Assembly (NCBI RefSeq): GCF_028858725.1
Contig: NC_084760.1
Coordinates: 82,466,367-82,530,366, forward strand
DNA: 64,000 nt
From: Colius striatus
Lineage: Eukaryota; Chordata; Aves; Coliiformes; Coliidae
Reading direction: 5' to 3'
Below, in pieces: positions 61,111-64,000 of this stretch (its first letter is position 1; each line of letters begins with the position of its first letter). Under the pieces are notes generated by a model. The model saw nothing but the letters and a program-made list of their open reading frames with translations, made no database searches and was not told the origin of the DNA. A program made the position numbers and the translations under genes.

Positions 61111-64000
61111 GGAAAGAAATGCATTTCAAAGTGAGAAAGGGCCGCCTGGTTCTCAGCAGAGCAACCGAGAGGCTAACTGCTTCAGCAGCCCCTCCGTGTG
61201 ATGCCCACCGGTGCCGGGTGTGCTCATGGGTGGAGAGTCGCGCAAGTACAGAGAGCTGCCACCCCTGTGTGGTGGCTTGATGAGCCCCAGCTCCTTCCCA
61301 ACAGGCACCTTCCCAGTGGAAGCTACATCAGTAGCAAGGGACTGCTGCTCATGCTACAGCACAATGGTTGCTGAACAGGTAAAATACCATGGTGATAAAA
61401 ACACACACCATGCCAGTTCAAGGTGAGCCAGCGCCTAACCCATAAGTGCATGTGGCTGAAAATAGCTCCCAGCAGTTCACCAAGATTTTAAATCCTCAGG
61501 AACCTTTTTTTCACCTAGAGTCTAGCCTGTGAGAATGTGTTTTTCAAGTAAAACACTGAAACACACGCGAGTATTTGGGGGGGAGGAAAAAAAATCTGCA
61601 GAGCAATTCGCATCATTCCTCGCATGGTGATGGTGTCACCCTGAGGGTGGCGGAGAGCGCTGATCTACTTACCTTTGGTTTTGAACAGGACCTCCCCCAT
61701 CAGGCTACATCAACACACTGCAGGCACAGAGCAGCTCAGGTCATGCCGGAGAGGTAATGCTCCAGAACCTTCTGAGGGCATACATACCCTTCAGAGCTGG
61801 ACTTGAACTGAATGAGATTAGCCTGGAGTAGGGTGGGATAGGTCTTGGTTTCAGGTACTGGCCTGTTTGTCACAGACTCAACCCGCGGGGAGCCTTACTA
61901 TTTTCTTGCTAAAGCTTCCTAAAAAGCATTATTTAGATCTTTTGGCAATCCCTGTCTTACCTCATCAAATTAAAAGTTTTCACAGTGTTGCAAACATTGA
62001 TGAAAACATCTAGGTTTCTGCAGGTTTATACTGTACATTTAAATGCCTGTAAACATTTTAAAATCTAGCTCTTAGTGTTCAGTTCATTTTTTTTCCTTAA
62101 TTTTCTTAGTACTGGTAAATTGAGTAGTTATCAAATTCTTGTTATTATGTAGTAAAGATAAGCATCAAGCAATCTTAACACGTTGTATTCACTTGACACC
62201 TTTAACCCACTGAAAGTAGTTTAAAATTACTTCTGGGAGGTAAAACAGTACAGGGTCTCTGTGTGAGCCCCACCTAAGCCATGAACTTTCAAGAGGGAAG
62301 AAAGGTTATTTTTTCAAGTTTCCAGTAAGCTTATGTAGCTTGAGCATAGACCATCCATGGTTTTCTAACACTCCCTCCAAGGCCAGTCTAGGTGAGAAAC
62401 TTGATTTATTGGTGAAAGGCCTCAGGTTTTCCCGCCTTACAAATGTTATGTGTGACTGTAACGGAAATTTTATTCTGCGAGTAGACTGAATGACAGTATC
62501 ATTGACAATTTGACTAAGACTTTACAATTTTCTCTCTTGAGTTGAACTGGGAATTACATTAAGCTTCTAAACTCTGCTTTTCTGCTCACAATCTGCCTAA
62601 TCAAAGCAGGAGATCCTCCCGAACATTTCAGTGCCCAAGTTGTTGGTAGGAGTCCCTGATAGATTTATCTTTTAAATTTAGCATAGCCCAGAATAGTAAC
62701 TCTTACATAACAAATGCACAGCAAATAGGGGAGTTGCTATCATTTCAGTGAGAGACTACAGATTTCCTGCCTTGCAGAGTAACTAAAGCAGACAGCATTA
62801 GACTTAACCCAAGTTTCAGCAAATAAGCTTGTTCTTACAAAGCAGGGGATAGTGTTTTCCTTAGGTATCAGAATATAGTTGACAATCAAGTGGACTGTGA
62901 CAGATCCTAGCTCATCTCATGTCCAAGTAGCATCCTGGCCTCTGTTTACCTCAAACTATGCAGGTGTACTGTACTCCCCATTCCTGAGGATAAAGAGAGA
63001 CATCAAGGCAAGAATTTTCGCTCCACTGTGGACAGGCCATTGGGGCTACTTAGGAAGGGGAGCTTTTAGATAAATACAATCTCTGCTTATTCACAGCTAG
63101 CTAGTTGTGGTGTATACACTCCTCCAGGCAGCCCATGCCACAGGTGGCAGTAAAGAACAGGAATTAGACCTTTCTAGCATAGTATGTTTGGCAGGGGAAT
63201 TGGCAGAAGGAATGAAATAGACCTTCAGTCCATTTTCACTGCCTTCTACCTTGTGTTTTCCATAGCTTGACACTTCTTGTAACAGTGAACTGCAGAGTCT
63301 GCCCATTCTATGCAGGTGTCACAGCTGGAGCCTGATCCCTGCTATGTTTCAGGTGTGAGTTTGTAAAATACTGCATCCTCTGAGTGCTGTCTTTTTTCAG
63401 GCTCACAGCCTGTAGCTTACTGAGCCAAGTAGGTGTCAACTGTTATGATAGGACACCGGGGTACCACAGGCTCCCGGAGTCACTCCAGTGCTGTTATACT
63501 GGAGGAAGCAGCAAGGACCTCCTTCATGGTGCTTAGTCAGATGGTAATAGTCACATGGACTCTTGAACAGGATTTCATTTCACTGGGATCCACAGATACA
63601 ATGCCCTAGAACTGCTGGCACCTTGCATAGAGTACAGGCTGGATAGTATTTGGCCCTGTGTCATTTGAATGAGAATATTTACATGGAGGAATGTGCTTAG
63701 CTAAGAATGGATGGAAAAGGAAACATGTCAAATGAGCAATTATCCCCATACTCAGAAGCTTATGGAGATCAATCATACTGATCTATACCCCCTGCCATTT
63801 GATTGCTGTAAAAATAAGAAACCTACCAGGAAAGGCATTAAGGCATTATTAGATTAGCCTTGATTTTGCAGTCGCTTTGGGAACTTTTGATCTGATAAAA
63901 AATAGGTATTTCCTCTGCTGATTTGGTAAGCTACTATTTTCTTGCAGGTGTAAACGATGATACGGACAAGGCAGTAGAGCCTCGAAACTGGTTCATTACA
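61111..64000. other. Right flank, no gene recognised
   Basis: Non-coding sequence after the CpG patch. Candidate splice signals exist (acceptor-like TTTTGAACAG near 61688), but no coding exon is supported. Synteny predicts EPAS1 further to the right. Confidence 0.55.

Noticed and set aside
1-64000. CRISPR array, bacterial operon, tRNA or rRNA genes
   Set aside because: No regularly spaced direct repeats, no ribosome-binding-site-led gene runs and no tRNA cloverleaf were recognised. All gene structure is vertebrate.

Overview
This is a piece of bird nuclear chromosome. It holds spliced genes with GT..AG introns, several CR1 LINE fragments (the dominant avian retroposon, with the ATTCTATG-type 3' end), one degenerate avian endogenous-retrovirus LTR, and promoters embedded in CpG islands. 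The LTR type hints at a neoavian species rather than a galliform, but that is only an impression. There are no bacterial features, no CRISPR array and no tRNA or rRNA gene that I could recognise.

Three complete protein-coding genes can be rebuilt exon by exon. CRIPT lies on the minus strand (stop at 7467, start at 12337; 5 coding exons, 101 aa). PIGF lies on the plus strand (12830 to 28801; 5 coding exons plus a noncoding first exon, 219 aa). RHOQ/TC10 lies on the minus strand (stop at 29258, start at 47226; 5 exons, 205 aa). All introns have GT..AG ends and every exon junction keeps frame. The order and orientation match the vertebrate RHOQ-PIGF-CRIPT block (human 2p21, reversed here), so SOCS5 is expected beyond the left edge and EPAS1 beyond the right edge. 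Neither was seen.

Layout: 1-7057 is flank downstream of CRIPT, with two CR1 fragments. 7058-12337 is CRIPT, with three larger CR1 pieces in its introns. 12338-12455 is a very short bidirectional CpG promoter shared by CRIPT and PIGF. 12456-29085 is PIGF, including a 10.3 kb last intron. PIGF and RHOQ are tail to tail: the PIGF poly(A) signal is about 200 bp from the RHOQ stop codon. 29258-47226 is RHOQ, with a 15.8 kb intron 2 that carries the LTR. 46400-47700 is the RHOQ CpG-island promoter. 47700-64000 is the upstream flank with no recognisable gene. It contains a CR1 scrap, a 25-bp tandem duplication, a TG microsatellite and a small CpG-rich patch near 61000 with two YY1-like sites.

The three genes are functionally unrelated: GPI-anchor synthesis in the ER, a small GTPase of vesicle traffic and actin, and a zinc-binding PDZ ligand. 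Their linkage is ancestral synteny, although the shared promoter and the convergent 3' ends could couple their expression. I did not find a previously undescribed system. The points most worth a second look are the compact promoter, a spliced upstream ORF overlapping the RHOQ start, CR1 copies abutting CRIPT splice donors, and the orphan CpG/YY1 patch.
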